From Andalucia godoyi (taxonomy: Eukaryota > Discoba > Jakobea > Jakobida > Andaluciidae): a stretch of DNA of 64,000 nucleotides. The position numbers and the translations under genes were made by a program. The stretch covers positions 469,121 to 533,120 of the forward strand of contig VRVR01000003.1 in assembly GCA_009859145.1 (NCBI GenBank), written 5' to 3'. Below the pieces are notes generated by a model. That model saw only the letters and a list, made by a program, of their open reading frames with translations. It ran no database searches and was not told where the DNA came from. This document shows, in pieces, positions 45,675 through 54,061 of this stretch; within the stretch, counting starts at the first letter, position 1, and each line of letters starts with the position of its first letter.

Positions 45675-48041
45675 ATGTCGTACAAGTGTCCTGCTGGCCA
45701 GGACTGCTTTGGCAAACAGATTTGCTCGGGCGTTGTGGCGCCGTGCACTCGTGGTCTGTACTGCCCGGGATTCACGATCGTGAATGGAAGCTTAGTTTCA
45801 GGCGCTTTTCCGGACCTCTGTCCAAAGGGAAGCTACTGCCCCAACACTGCGCAAAAGTCAAACTGCCCTTCAGGATACTTTTGCCCAGCAGGAACGTCTT
45901 CTCCACGAGAGTGTTCCCCGTTTGCGCTGTGTCCTGCTGGTTCTTACTATCCCCAAGGTTACCTCGGTGCGCTTCTCTCGCTCTTTATTCCGCTGATTGT
46001 CCTGGGGGCAGTGTTTGTGTACTCACACTTCAGAGATTCGCGACGCCAACAGCGCGAGAAACAGCGAAAGACAATGAACCTCGGGTCGGGCTCTGCCATG
46101 AGTCAGTCTCTGCTGGCTTCAGAATCGCACGATTCAGAGGTGGACTCGTCTGGATTGCGAAATGTTGCCGCAGATGTTCCTGCGAATATGAATATTCGAT
46201 TCGACCATGTGAATTACCACGTGAGTGGCGGGAAGAAGATTATGCAGGACGTGTCTGCCGTAATTCGCGGAGGCCGATGCACGTGCATTATGGGACCATC
46301 CGGTGCCGGAAAGACCACCTTCTTGTCGGCACTCATGGGAAAAATTACACCGTCTTCCGGACGGATTTTGTTCAACGGACACGAGTCGACCGGATCTGCG
46401 TTCCGATCCGTGGTTGGCTACGTGCCCCAAGACGACAATATGATCCGAATCCTGACGCCAAAGGAGACGCTCCTGTACTGTGCAGCGTACAGACTTCCGC
46501 CTGGCACGTCCCCGGAAAAACGCGTTCAGATCGTGAATGCGACGCTTGCGGAACTGGGATTGACGCATGTTCGACACGTGTTCATCGGAGACGAGGTTAC
46601 CCGGGGCATTTCTGGAGGCCAGCGGAAGAGGGTGAACATCGGAATGGAAATGGTGTCAAACCCGCTGCTCCTGTTCCTCGACGAGCCGACGACTGGTCTT
46701 GACTCCACTGCCTCTCTCGAAGTTGTTGAGGCTCTGGTGCGGATTGCATCTACCGGCAGAGTTGTCGCTACAGTCATTCATCAGCCGCGCGCGGAATCCT
46801 TCCTGCGGTTTGATGATCTCATCTTGCTCGCGAAGGGAGGATTTGTGGCGTATGCAGGCCCGGTGCAATCTGCAGTTGCATATTTTGAACAGCTGGGATA
46901 TGCTCTTCCGGAAAATTGCAATCCTGCAGATTTTGTCATGGACGTTGTTTCTGGAAAAATCGCGCGCAACAAGGGCAACAGCGAGGAGCCTTTGACTCCT
47001 GAGGAGCTGTCGACGGCGTGGACACAGTACTCCAAGGACAAGAAGCTCCACAACCGCATCCATGCGACTGCAGGAGGAGCAGCAGCAGCAGTCTCGGTGT
47101 ACGAGACTGAGGATGACGATATGAATGTTGTTGGAGAGCCAGTCCGAACTCGCAAGCTACCGAACTTTCTCGCACAGTTTGTGACCTTTTCTCGACGAGC
47201 CATGGTTCAGATGCTGCGTGACCAGCGGTCTTTGCTGATTGCGTCTTTTATTCAGTTTATTGGCGGTTTTCTGATTGGCGAGGCATCCACCCCAAGCCAG
47301 GGCCCCATTTACCTTCCACCAGTAGGTGGCGCCATTGCAGCATACCAGTGTCCGTTTATTATCCGCGATCGCTGCATCAACGAACCCGTGAACCAGGATC
47401 CGCTGATGGTGAACATCTTTTATCTGTCGATGGCATGCGGAGTTGCCGCTGTTTCGCGCGCCGTTGCAACGTTTGGCGACGAGAAGAATGTCATTCGCCG
47501 AGAATACGGCACTGGACGGTCTACGACTGCCTATGCGCTTTCCAAAATGCTGGTTGACCTGCCTCTTATTTTGTATGGCTCCTTGCTCTTCTGCTCAGTG
47601 TTTATGGCTCTTTGCTTGCCCTCAGGATCGTTTGGTGGATATTTCATTGCCTTCTTTGGCATGCAGTTTGCCGCCGCTGGATTTGGCTACTTTGTTTCTG
47701 TCATCGCATCCACCGACAATGCCATGGTCATTTCCATTGTGTCTTCAATTTCCTTTGCGATTTGCTCCGGCTGGAGACCCACTTTGAAACAGGTGGGGGA
47801 CTCGTTCCCGTTCCTTGAGTGGTTGTGGGCGCTGTCCTATGCTCGATGGGGCGGCGAAGCGATCTACATCAACGAAGTCGAGGCATACAGCGGCGATTAC
47901 TACGTGCAGGGTGGATACGATCTTGTGGGATACAAGGACAACATGTTTGGCGTGGACATCTTCCTGCTGTTCCTGCTTGGTGTTGCATGGCGATTTGTTG
48001 CTGTCGTTGCCATGCACTTCACCCTCAAACAGCGAAGCTAA
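45675..48041 (+). CDS. ABCG-family half transporter with Cys-rich N-terminus
   Basis: 788 residues from the first ATG at 45675. A Cys-rich region of PAGxxCP-type repeats (about 3-95) is followed by a TM segment (LLSLFIPLIVLGAVFVYSHF). The nucleotide-binding domain has Walker A GPSGAGKTTFLSALMG near 209, signature ISGGQRKRVNIGMEM near 313, Walker B LLLFLDEPTTGLDST and H-loop VIHQPR. Six C-terminal TM segments follow. The domain order NBD-TMD and the Cys-rich ectodomain are those of the plant ABCG24/28-like group. A Cys-rich ectodomain would need a signal peptide, which the 45675 start lacks, while the frame is open upstream without ATG. The true N-terminus is therefore uncertain. Confidence 0.88.
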   Translation: MSYKCPAGQDCFGKQICSGVVAPCTRGLYCPGFTIVNGSLVSGAFPDLCPKGSYCPNTAQKSNCPSGYFCPAGTSSPRECSPFALCPAGSYYPQGYLGALLSLFIPLIVLGAVFVYSHFRDSRRQQREKQRKTMNLGSGSAMSQSLLASESHDSEVDSSGLRNVAADVPANMNIRFDHVNYHVSGGKKIMQDVSAVIRGGRCTCIMGPSGAGKTTFLSALMGKITPSSGRILFNGHESTGSAFRSVVGYVPQDDNMIRILTPKETLLYCAAYRLPPGTSPEKRVQIVNATLAELGLTHVRHVFIGDEVTRGISGGQRKRVNIGMEMVSNPLLLFLDEPTTGLDSTASLEVVEALVRIASTGRVVATVIHQPRAESFLRFDDLILLAKGGFVAYAGPVQSAVAYFEQLGYALPENCNPADFVMDVVSGKIARNKGNSEEPLTPEELSTAWTQYSKDKKLHNRIHATAGGAAAAVSVYETEDDDMNVVGEPVRTRKLPNFLAQFVTFSRRAMVQMLRDQRSLLIASFIQFIGGFLIGEASTPSQGPIYLPPVGGAIAAYQCPFIIRDRCINEPVNQDPLMVNIFYLSMACGVAAVSRAVATFGDEKNVIRREYGTGRSTTAYALSKMLVDLPLILYGSLLFCSVFMALCLPSGSFGGYFIAFFGMQFAAAGFGYFVSVIASTDNAMVISIVSSISFAICSGWRPTLKQVGDSFPFLEWLWALSYARWGGEAIYINEVEAYSGDYYVQGGYDLVGYKDNMFGVDIFLLFLLGVAWRFVAVVAMHFTLKQRS

Positions 48042-49264
48042 ATGCATTGCGAGCAAATGATTCGCATGATCGGTTTTCGACGAACTACGTATATAAACGA
48101 CACCGGCGCAATTCTTTCCATCCCCCTGATTGCCTCTCTGTGCGTCTGTGCGTGCATGCGTGCGTGCGTGTGCGTGCAGTGTGCTTTTTCGTCCTTTTCC
48201 GCAGAATACTTGGCGAAAGCTTCTGTAGTGCTTCCTTTGCCCCCCCCTCCAGAGGAAGGGGGGAGCGCAAGCGCTCAAGCGGGATGCCTCGGAAGCGTTT
48301 TGTGTTTGCTGCGATCTTGTATTGAACGTTACAACTTGGGGAGCACCGTCGTCCATCCGAAAACTCCTGGATGGTCGCACGGAGATGCGGACCCATACTG
48401 CTGGTCGCATCGCTGCGAGAATGGAGTTCCAACAGATTTCAGGTTTGTGAAGGATCCTTCCATAAATGGATGTTCTGAAGGGATGTGATGTGCGACAATG
48501 CCGCTGCACCCCACGCCACCCCAGAGGCAATCGGACAATTTGTCATTCGACGGGGATGTCACTTTCGTCACTGTCTCCGACACTGACATAACCGATCGAA
48601 CAAAAGCACGCGTTTTTTCGAAGAGACCCAATGATTCGGTCCTATCCGTTCGCACTCGATCTTCACAGCCTGTTTTTTTCTCCCTCCAATTGGCACTTCT
48701 TTTTGTGTTTCCGTCGTTCTTCGTTTCTCCATTCTTCGCATTGTCGTTGTTCTGGCTGCATTCGTCGTTGCAACTTTTGCCGTTCCTTGCGCCCCTGTGA
48801 TTGAAACTCACGCTGACTTCATTTTTGAAGACACCGTAAACTCGCTGTATATACACACGCACACACACACACACACACACATCCCGATTCTTCAAAGACA
48901 TTTTCTATTCGCGTTGGTTCGTCGCTGCAGTTATCACACAATTCATGATTCGCTTTTCCGCTTGTCCCATCTAACATCCACAAAACACACTGCCATTTTC
49001 CAACAAAATCTGGTTTGATATATTCAGAATCAATAATTTCCCGTCTGCTTTTTAAACACGGAGGAAAAAGAGACCCAGAGCCTTGCAATTTGGATTCACC
49101 AACCACCAACCAATAACTGGAAAGAGAGCACATTCCGTGGAAGAAATTTATCGGATTTGGTTCTTCTTTCGCTGCCGACGGTCTTGGTTGTGGAGGGTTT
49201 GATTTGATTGTTTGCACAGATTAAAGCATAGGTGGGGAGTTGGGAAACACACAAGGACGAAGGA
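48042..49264. other. 1.2-kb gene-poor region
   Basis: Contains a CA microsatellite at about 48857-48880. A stretch at 48395-48487 reads SHRCENGVPTDFRFVKDP on the plus strand, faintly like the Fanzor tails described elsewhere. The only candidate gene is at 48498. Confidence 0.35.
48498..48800 (+). CDS. Candidate tail-anchored small protein
   Basis: 100 residues: a hydrophilic N-terminal half (DNLSFDGDVTFVTVSDTDIT) and a hydrophobic C-terminal half (QLALLFVFPSFFVSPFFALS and on), as in a tail-anchored or two-pass membrane protein. The hydrophobic half comes from a T-rich stretch and may be fortuitous. Confidence 0.25.
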   Translation: MPLHPTPPQRQSDNLSFDGDVTFVTVSDTDITDRTKARVFSKRPNDSVLSVRTRSSQPVFFSLQLALLFVFPSFFVSPFFALSLFWLHSSLQLLPFLAPL

Positions 49265-50182
49265 ATGTCACTATTTCCACCCCTCTGTGGGTCATTTCCT
49301 CTCGGTCTTCCCGGGGAATCGTTTTCGCATTCGTTTTCCTGTTCGATGAAGCTGCATGCCATCGCTGATTGCAACCATCCGTTCAAGTCGCACCATCGCT
49401 CTGGGACGCTGTTTCTTTCGCATTTGCGCGCTGTGTTCATTGCATCCTCGATAGATCGCTTTTCTGTGGCAATTCCTCTAGTTCTCATTTACCAGTGTGC
49501 ACTCAAAGACCCGATTTTGCGGAAAAAGTTTGTGGTGGGACTTGTGCGTACCGTGGAGGGCCAAGGACTGATGGGCAACGCACGGTTCAAGATTGAGTGC
49601 GAAACCTCGATCGAATCCCAGAAGATGTATGCAACAATGATGATGCTTGTCAAGCATGCACAAGCGCGAGGAGACTCGGTTGCGCTGTTTCAACAAACGC
49701 ACCGTGTGAGTACAGGTACACGATTCGCGATGGGGGACGACTCGGACATGCGAGGGTCTGCACTTCGGCCAACAGGGTCTTCCGGGTCCTCTGGTTCTTC
49801 CGGGTCTACTGGCTCTCTGGGGTCGTCGTCCGAAGTTGAGCCTCTTGCACAGTCGCAAACACAATCGCAAACACAATCGCAAACACAATCGCAATCGCAG
49901 TCGCAATCATTGTCCCGCTCACAGTCTCTACCGCACACACAAACTCAGTCATACATGCAATCGCAAGGACAACCACAGGGAATGATGTCCACTACTGTTT
50001 ACTTCCAGGATGCTTTCAGACCAACCGATGTTCCGCGAGGGGTAGTTGCTGTTCAGGGTCCCGTTCCATTCATGACGATATCCCCAGCAATGTCTCCGAC
50101 GTATGAAGCCGAGGGCAGCGGGACCGAAGGGAAAGCCTACTATGATCCCGCGAATCCCAATCAACTATTTCTACCTGCCTGA
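49265..50182 (+). CDS. Unrecognised protein with Gln/Ser repeats
   Basis: The ATG at 49265 gives 305 residues. The N-terminal ordered part (about 1-145) contains HLRAVFIASSIDRFSVAIPL and KKFVVGLVRTVEGQGLMGNA. Then follow Gly/Ser repeats (GSSGSSGSSGSTGSLG), a QSQT/QSQS tract (about 200-225) from caatcgcaaaca repeats, and a Pro-rich C-terminal part ending NPNQLFLPA. No family is recognised. Codon content and a clean single frame support it being a gene. Confidence 0.55.
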   Translation: MSLFPPLCGSFPLGLPGESFSHSFSCSMKLHAIADCNHPFKSHHRSGTLFLSHLRAVFIASSIDRFSVAIPLVLIYQCALKDPILRKKFVVGLVRTVEGQGLMGNARFKIECETSIESQKMYATMMMLVKHAQARGDSVALFQQTHRVSTGTRFAMGDDSDMRGSALRPTGSSGSSGSSGSTGSLGSSSEVEPLAQSQTQSQTQSQTQSQSQSQSLSRSQSLPHTQTQSYMQSQGQPQGMMSTTVYFQDAFRPTDVPRGVVAVQGPVPFMTISPAMSPTYEAEGSGTEGKAYYDPANPNQLFLPA

Positions 50183-50518
50183 ATGCAATCGTCTGTCTTC
50201 CCTGCGTGCGTCGTTCATCTATATTTGAACGTCGTCATCATCATCCGCCGTCCGTCTGTCTGTCTATCGTTCCCCCCTTCCTTTCTTTTTTAAAAATTTA
50301 GAATGTAGTAAACTCGGTTCTCCGCCCGCCCTTAGAATGTTTTTCAGCGCAGTCGAAAGTTCACTTGAAGGACTGCCAGCTTCCATGTGCACAAGGTCGA
50401 GACTCACAGGTTTGCAGTCAATGCCCAGTTCCCTTTCTAGTGTACAAAAGAGAGAAGAGACCATGTATTGCGCTCCTCCAGGATTGCATCTCTCTTGTTG
50501 CGCACGTCACGCATACGA
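50183..50518. promoter_or_regulatory. Gap before the PAP2 gene with a minus-strand small ORF
   Basis: A 66-codon minus-strand ORF (50464-50264) starting MVSSLFCTLERELGIDCKPV has balanced composition but no recognised family. It would be divergent from the PAP2 gene with about 55 nt between starts. Confidence 0.3.
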
Positions 50519-51373
50519 ATGCAGTCTCTCCTTCCGCAGAACATCCCCACATATAATGCATCGGTGCCAAAGAAGCTGGGAAACGTTTTCCGATGGTGGT
50601 CCCGTTCGTACTTGCTTGATTATCTGGCATTGGCCGTTGCGCTCACCATCACGATTGTGATCTGGACGCTTGTGCGGTCCCGCGACCGCTATGTCGTTCC
50701 CAACGACACCACTCTCAAGTATCCATACGATCGCCACGAGACGGTTCCCACTTGGCTCCTGTCGGTCCTGTGCACCGTCCCTCCGCTTGTCTATTTTCTG
50801 ATTTGGGCAGCCGCTCTTCGCTCGCTCCACGACTTGCATAACGCCATTCTTGGGGAGGCGGCGGCCATGCTGCCTACTCTCCTGATTGTCGAAGTATGCA
50901 AAACAGTAGTCGGCTATCACCGTCCGAATTACTTCGGGTCCTTGGATGCATCGGGCGGAACCAATCCAACCGCAGCATTCAACGACACAGACAAGAGCTT
51001 TCCAAGTGGGCATGCCGCACTGGCGTTTGCAAGTTACGTCTTCGTTGTTTTGTACACAATTGGAAAGTTAGGCCTCCTCAATCTTGCCAACCGGAGACGT
51101 CCTGCTATTCTTGGAATGCTGCTCGCTTGTTCGTGGCTGATCCTACCCTTTTGGATCGCGCTGTCGAGAATCAACGACTACTGGCACCATCCAGCAGATG
51201 TGATCGCAGGTGCACTTGTCGGATCTGCCACAGCCCTTGTATCGTACTCCCTGACGTTCCATCCTTTGCGATCGGCACGGTGTGCCAAGCCACTGGATCG
51301 CGCCGACCCGGATTCCGCTCTTGCATTTCCACGATCCTTTATCGAAGCACCGCTGCCACTTATTGCGATATGA
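50519..51373 (+). CDS. PAP2-family lipid phosphatase
   Basis: The ATG at 50519 (MQSLLPQNIPTYN) gives 284 residues with about six TM segments. All three PAP2 catalytic motifs are present: KTVVGYHRP (Kx6RP), SFPSGHAAL (PSGH) and SRINDYWHHPADV (SRx5Hx3D). This fits the lipid phosphate phosphatase subgroup, which dephosphorylates phosphatidic acid and related lipid phosphates. The last residues, APLPLIAI, and the stop lie inside a repeat shared with 15596-15773, so the native C-terminal tail was apparently truncated by a mobile-element end. The catalytic core is complete. Confidence 0.88.
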   Translation: MQSLLPQNIPTYNASVPKKLGNVFRWWSRSYLLDYLALAVALTITIVIWTLVRSRDRYVVPNDTTLKYPYDRHETVPTWLLSVLCTVPPLVYFLIWAAALRSLHDLHNAILGEAAAMLPTLLIVEVCKTVVGYHRPNYFGSLDASGGTNPTAAFNDTDKSFPSGHAALAFASYVFVVLYTIGKLGLLNLANRRRPAILGMLLACSWLILPFWIALSRINDYWHHPADVIAGALVGSATALVSYSLTFHPLRSARCAKPLDRADPDSALAFPRSFIEAPLPLIAI

Positions 51374-51539
51374 TGAAGCAATCTAAAGCGCACGTAAAAA
51401 CAAAAAACAAAAAACACTGCCACGCGCCACGCGCCGTGCGCATGCTTTTGCTATGTTAACAGCTCCGTCACACGATGCCCGATTCGTTTCGTCCCATTTT
51501 GATCATGAAATCCCTATATAAACACGCAACCGCGTTGCA
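51350..51539 (+). mobile_element. Left end of a Fanzor-type element (copy B)
   Basis: About 190 bp matching 15596-15773, from ccgctgccacttattgcgat to ccgcgttgca. It contains a TATA-like ccctatataaacacgc at about 51511-51526, some 55 nt before the ATG of the Fanzor fragment, so it looks like the element's promoter end. It also contains the PAP2 stop codon. Confidence 0.65.
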
Positions 51540-51578
51540 TTCTCGCACAGTGACGCTCATTTCTTATTTTCATTGTCC

Positions 51579-51800
51579 ATGCAACGCACCATGTCCGTCA
51601 CGCCTGCAACGCTGCGCAAGACCCATGGCATCTCCACCGCCGCTTGTCAAGCGCGACGAAAACCACGTTCCGCGACCCGTCAAGTGCGTGATTGCGCTGG
51701 ATCCCGGCGTGCGCACTTTTGCAATTCGATATGACCCCTTCGGGTCGCATAATCGAGGTCGGCGCAAAGGATGTTTCGTGCGCTTATCGGCTGTGTTGTG
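51579..51800 (+). pseudogene. Fanzor (eukaryotic TnpB) fragment with RuvC-I motif
   Basis: An ATG at 51579 opens a short N-terminal piece (MQRTMSVTPATLRKTHGIS). One frame over, the DNA reads RPVKCVIALDPGVRTF then AIRYDPFG. LDPGVRTF with a following YDP-G turn is the RuvC-I hallmark of TnpB/Fanzor nucleases, and its Asp (codon 51700) would be catalytic. After FG the frame shifts by one base and continues RIIEVGAKDVSCAYRLC, matching the (D)GR-x-E-G...D-x-x-xYRLC segment that follows RuvC-I in Fanzor proteins. The region between the start and RuvC-I is far too short, and everything after YRLC is missing. It is a heavily deleted, frameshifted pseudogene directly behind the left-end repeat. Confidence 0.75.
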
Positions 51801-52067
51801 GTGGTTTTTGAAATAGAAAATAATAGAAAGAATAAAAGAGGGAAGAAGCTACGGTAGGAACATCGTATTTGTTTAACGTTCAGCGTTGGTGCACAAAACC
51901 ATCAAGCCGTGTTTTTCGTTTTTTTTCGTTTTTTTTTTTTTTTTGCCTCCCACTTTCTCCACTTTCTCCACTTTCTCTTCTTTTCTATCCTTCCTTCCCA
52001 TTCACTTTCCTCCATCCCCATCCGTCCTCTAATTCACCTTTCCCCCCAGACCACAGCAAAGTGCAAG
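51801..52067. promoter_or_regulatory. Pyrimidine-rich leader of the acyl-CoA ligase gene
   Basis: T and C runs (cactttctc repeats) occupy 51908-52050, directly before the start codon; similar tracts precede several genes here. The frame is open through the tract, encoding only Phe/Ser/Pro. Confidence 0.4.
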
Positions 52068-53816
52068 ATGGGAGCTCGTGTGGGAGGGGGTACCATTCGA
52101 CTGTGTTCGACAAATGCAGTCTCCGCAGCGTCGGAGGCCTCTCTCTCGCATCTGAAGGGTCCTTCGAATACTCCTCTCCTTGCAGAACACACTGCTCAAA
52201 TGTTTTCTCGCCAAGTTGAAAAGTACGGAGATCGTTGTTTTGTGGTTTCGCTCGAACAACGCATTCGGTACTCTTGGAATGAGGTCTGGGAAAAAGCCCA
52301 GAGTCTGGCCGCTGGTTTGCACCAGTCTGGGTTTCGAAAGGGAGACAAACTTGCAGTATGGCTGCCAAATTGTGCCGAGTGGGTGGTTACGCAGATCGCA
52401 ACGGCCATGATTGGAGTTCCGCTCGTTGCGCTCAATCCGGCATACAGGGCGCATGAGCTAAAGCACGCCTTAGCGCTTACAGAATGCAAGGGCTTGCTGT
52501 TGCGTCCGCGATTAAAGTCTTCCGACTATTTTTCCATCCTCAAGGAGGTCCTTCCCGGGATGGATGCGGCGAGGCCAGGAGAGATTCATTCTGCGTATAT
52601 TCCAACTTTGAGACAGGTCTTCATGCTAGATTCTCACGACCATCACACTCCTCCGCCGTCTTGCGTTGTGCCTTACCATGATTTGTTAATCGATAGACCT
52701 GCTTCGCAACTCTTGCAGCAGATCAAATCTACTATGATGCATCCCGACGACATTATCAATATACAAATGTCGTCTGGAACCACCGGGCTCCCCAAAGCAG
52801 TGGCACTGTCGCATCGGAACATTTTGAACAACGGGTATTTCTGTGGGGAGAGAATGCAGCTGACAGACAGTGATCGTCTCGTCATTCCCGTTCCATTGTT
52901 TCACTGTTTCGGGCTCGTTCTCGGAAACCTTGCTGCCATGGCTTGGGGAGCGCGGATCATCTATCCATCGGCGGTGTTCCACAGCGAGTCATGCCTTCGG
53001 GCCATTGAAACAGAACGAGCAACCGCTGTGCACGGGACTCCGACGATGTTGATAGCCATGCTCGAACATGCGAAGAAATATGACTGCTCTTCGCTTCGTA
53101 CGGGAATTGCTGCGGGTGCAGTTGTCCCAAGCGAAGTCATGAAGGCGTTAGTCCGTGAAATGAACCTCTCTCAAATGACCATCGCATACGGAATGACAGA
53201 GACTTCTCCCGTCTCTTTCCAGACGTGGGCAGATACTCCTTTCAGAGAGAAGGTCGAAACGGTAGGGCTGATTCACCCACATGCGGAAGTCAAGATTGTG
53301 GATCCGGAAACGCGCAAGCTGCTTCCCCGCAATACAGTTGGAGAGCTGTGTACAAAGGGGTATCTTGTCATGCAGGGTGGGTACTATGGGCAGCCAGATA
53401 AGACAAGGGAGACCATTGATGAGGATGGCTTTGTCAAAACGGGTGATCTTGCTACGATGAATGAAGACGGGTTTGTTCGTATCTCTGGAAGGCTTAAAGA
53501 AATGATCTCAAGGGGAGGTGAAAAGATTTCGCCTGCGTTTGTGGAGAATTTTCTTCTCCAGTACCCCAAGATCAAGAATGTCACTGTTTTGGGGGTCCCG
53601 GATGCAAAGTTTGGTGAGCAGGTTTGTGCGTTTGTCATTTCCAAGGATGGAGAAACCATTTCGGAAGGCGAGTTGCTTCAGTTTTGTCACGGAAAGATTG
53701 CGCATTTTCAGATTCCTCGCTATTGGATATTTACAGACAAGTTTACCACAACTGCAAACGGGAAAGTGCAAAGATACCTGATGCGCGGAGATGCGATTCG
53801 CATGCTTGGTCTATGA
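52068..53816 (+). CDS. ACSF2: Acyl-CoA synthetase, ACSF2-like, probably mitochondrial
   Basis: The ATG at 52068 gives 582 residues. MGARVGGGTIRLCSTNAVSA resembles a mitochondrial presequence. ANL-family motifs: MSSGTTGLPKAVALSH near 234 (P-loop), AYGMTETSPVSF near 373, TGDLATMNEDGFVRISGRL near 458, KEMISRGGEKISP and a C-terminal Lys in TANGKVQRY. NPAYRAHELKHAL and RGGENI-like spacing fit the ACSF2/medium-chain group, which activates fatty acids to acyl-CoA. The catalytic Lys near the C-terminus is present. With DECR2 it suggests fatty-acid oxidation capacity, but the genes are not adjacent. Confidence 0.88.
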   Translation: MGARVGGGTIRLCSTNAVSAASEASLSHLKGPSNTPLLAEHTAQMFSRQVEKYGDRCFVVSLEQRIRYSWNEVWEKAQSLAAGLHQSGFRKGDKLAVWLPNCAEWVVTQIATAMIGVPLVALNPAYRAHELKHALALTECKGLLLRPRLKSSDYFSILKEVLPGMDAARPGEIHSAYIPTLRQVFMLDSHDHHTPPPSCVVPYHDLLIDRPASQLLQQIKSTMMHPDDIINIQMSSGTTGLPKAVALSHRNILNNGYFCGERMQLTDSDRLVIPVPLFHCFGLVLGNLAAMAWGARIIYPSAVFHSESCLRAIETERATAVHGTPTMLIAMLEHAKKYDCSSLRTGIAAGAVVPSEVMKALVREMNLSQMTIAYGMTETSPVSFQTWADTPFREKVETVGLIHPHAEVKIVDPETRKLLPRNTVGELCTKGYLVMQGGYYGQPDKTRETIDEDGFVKTGDLATMNEDGFVRISGRLKEMISRGGEKISPAFVENFLLQYPKIKNVTVLGVPDAKFGEQVCAFVISKDGETISEGELLQFCHGKIAHFQIPRYWIFTDKFTTTANGKVQRYLMRGDAIRMLGL

Positions 53817-54061
53817 GCAGCAGTTCTGTAAATGTTCAGCGTGCGTATTTCACCCGTTCTTCTCTGCTTGACAAGTCACGTTCGTGTCGTTCCGAGAGCC
53901 ATGTTCACAGCCTGCGAGCGTTTGCCGTTGTTCTGCTGTAGTCCATTTGACTTTATATCTCTTTCTTGACAGTCCCCGGGTGTCTTAGTTGTTGTGTGTC
54001 TTGTGTTTTGTTGCTGCTGTTGCAGCAGTTGTTGCCGAATTTTTCGTTCCACATCGGAACA

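Noticed and set aside
48042-48488. 148-codon plus-strand ORF after the ABCG gene
   Set aside because: No domain; includes GC/GT repeat-coded Cys/Val; part of it is only weakly similar to Fanzor tails.
48329-48901. 190-codon minus-strand ORF
   Set aside because: It begins in a CA microsatellite (Val-Cys repeats), and its composition has no domain or helix pattern.
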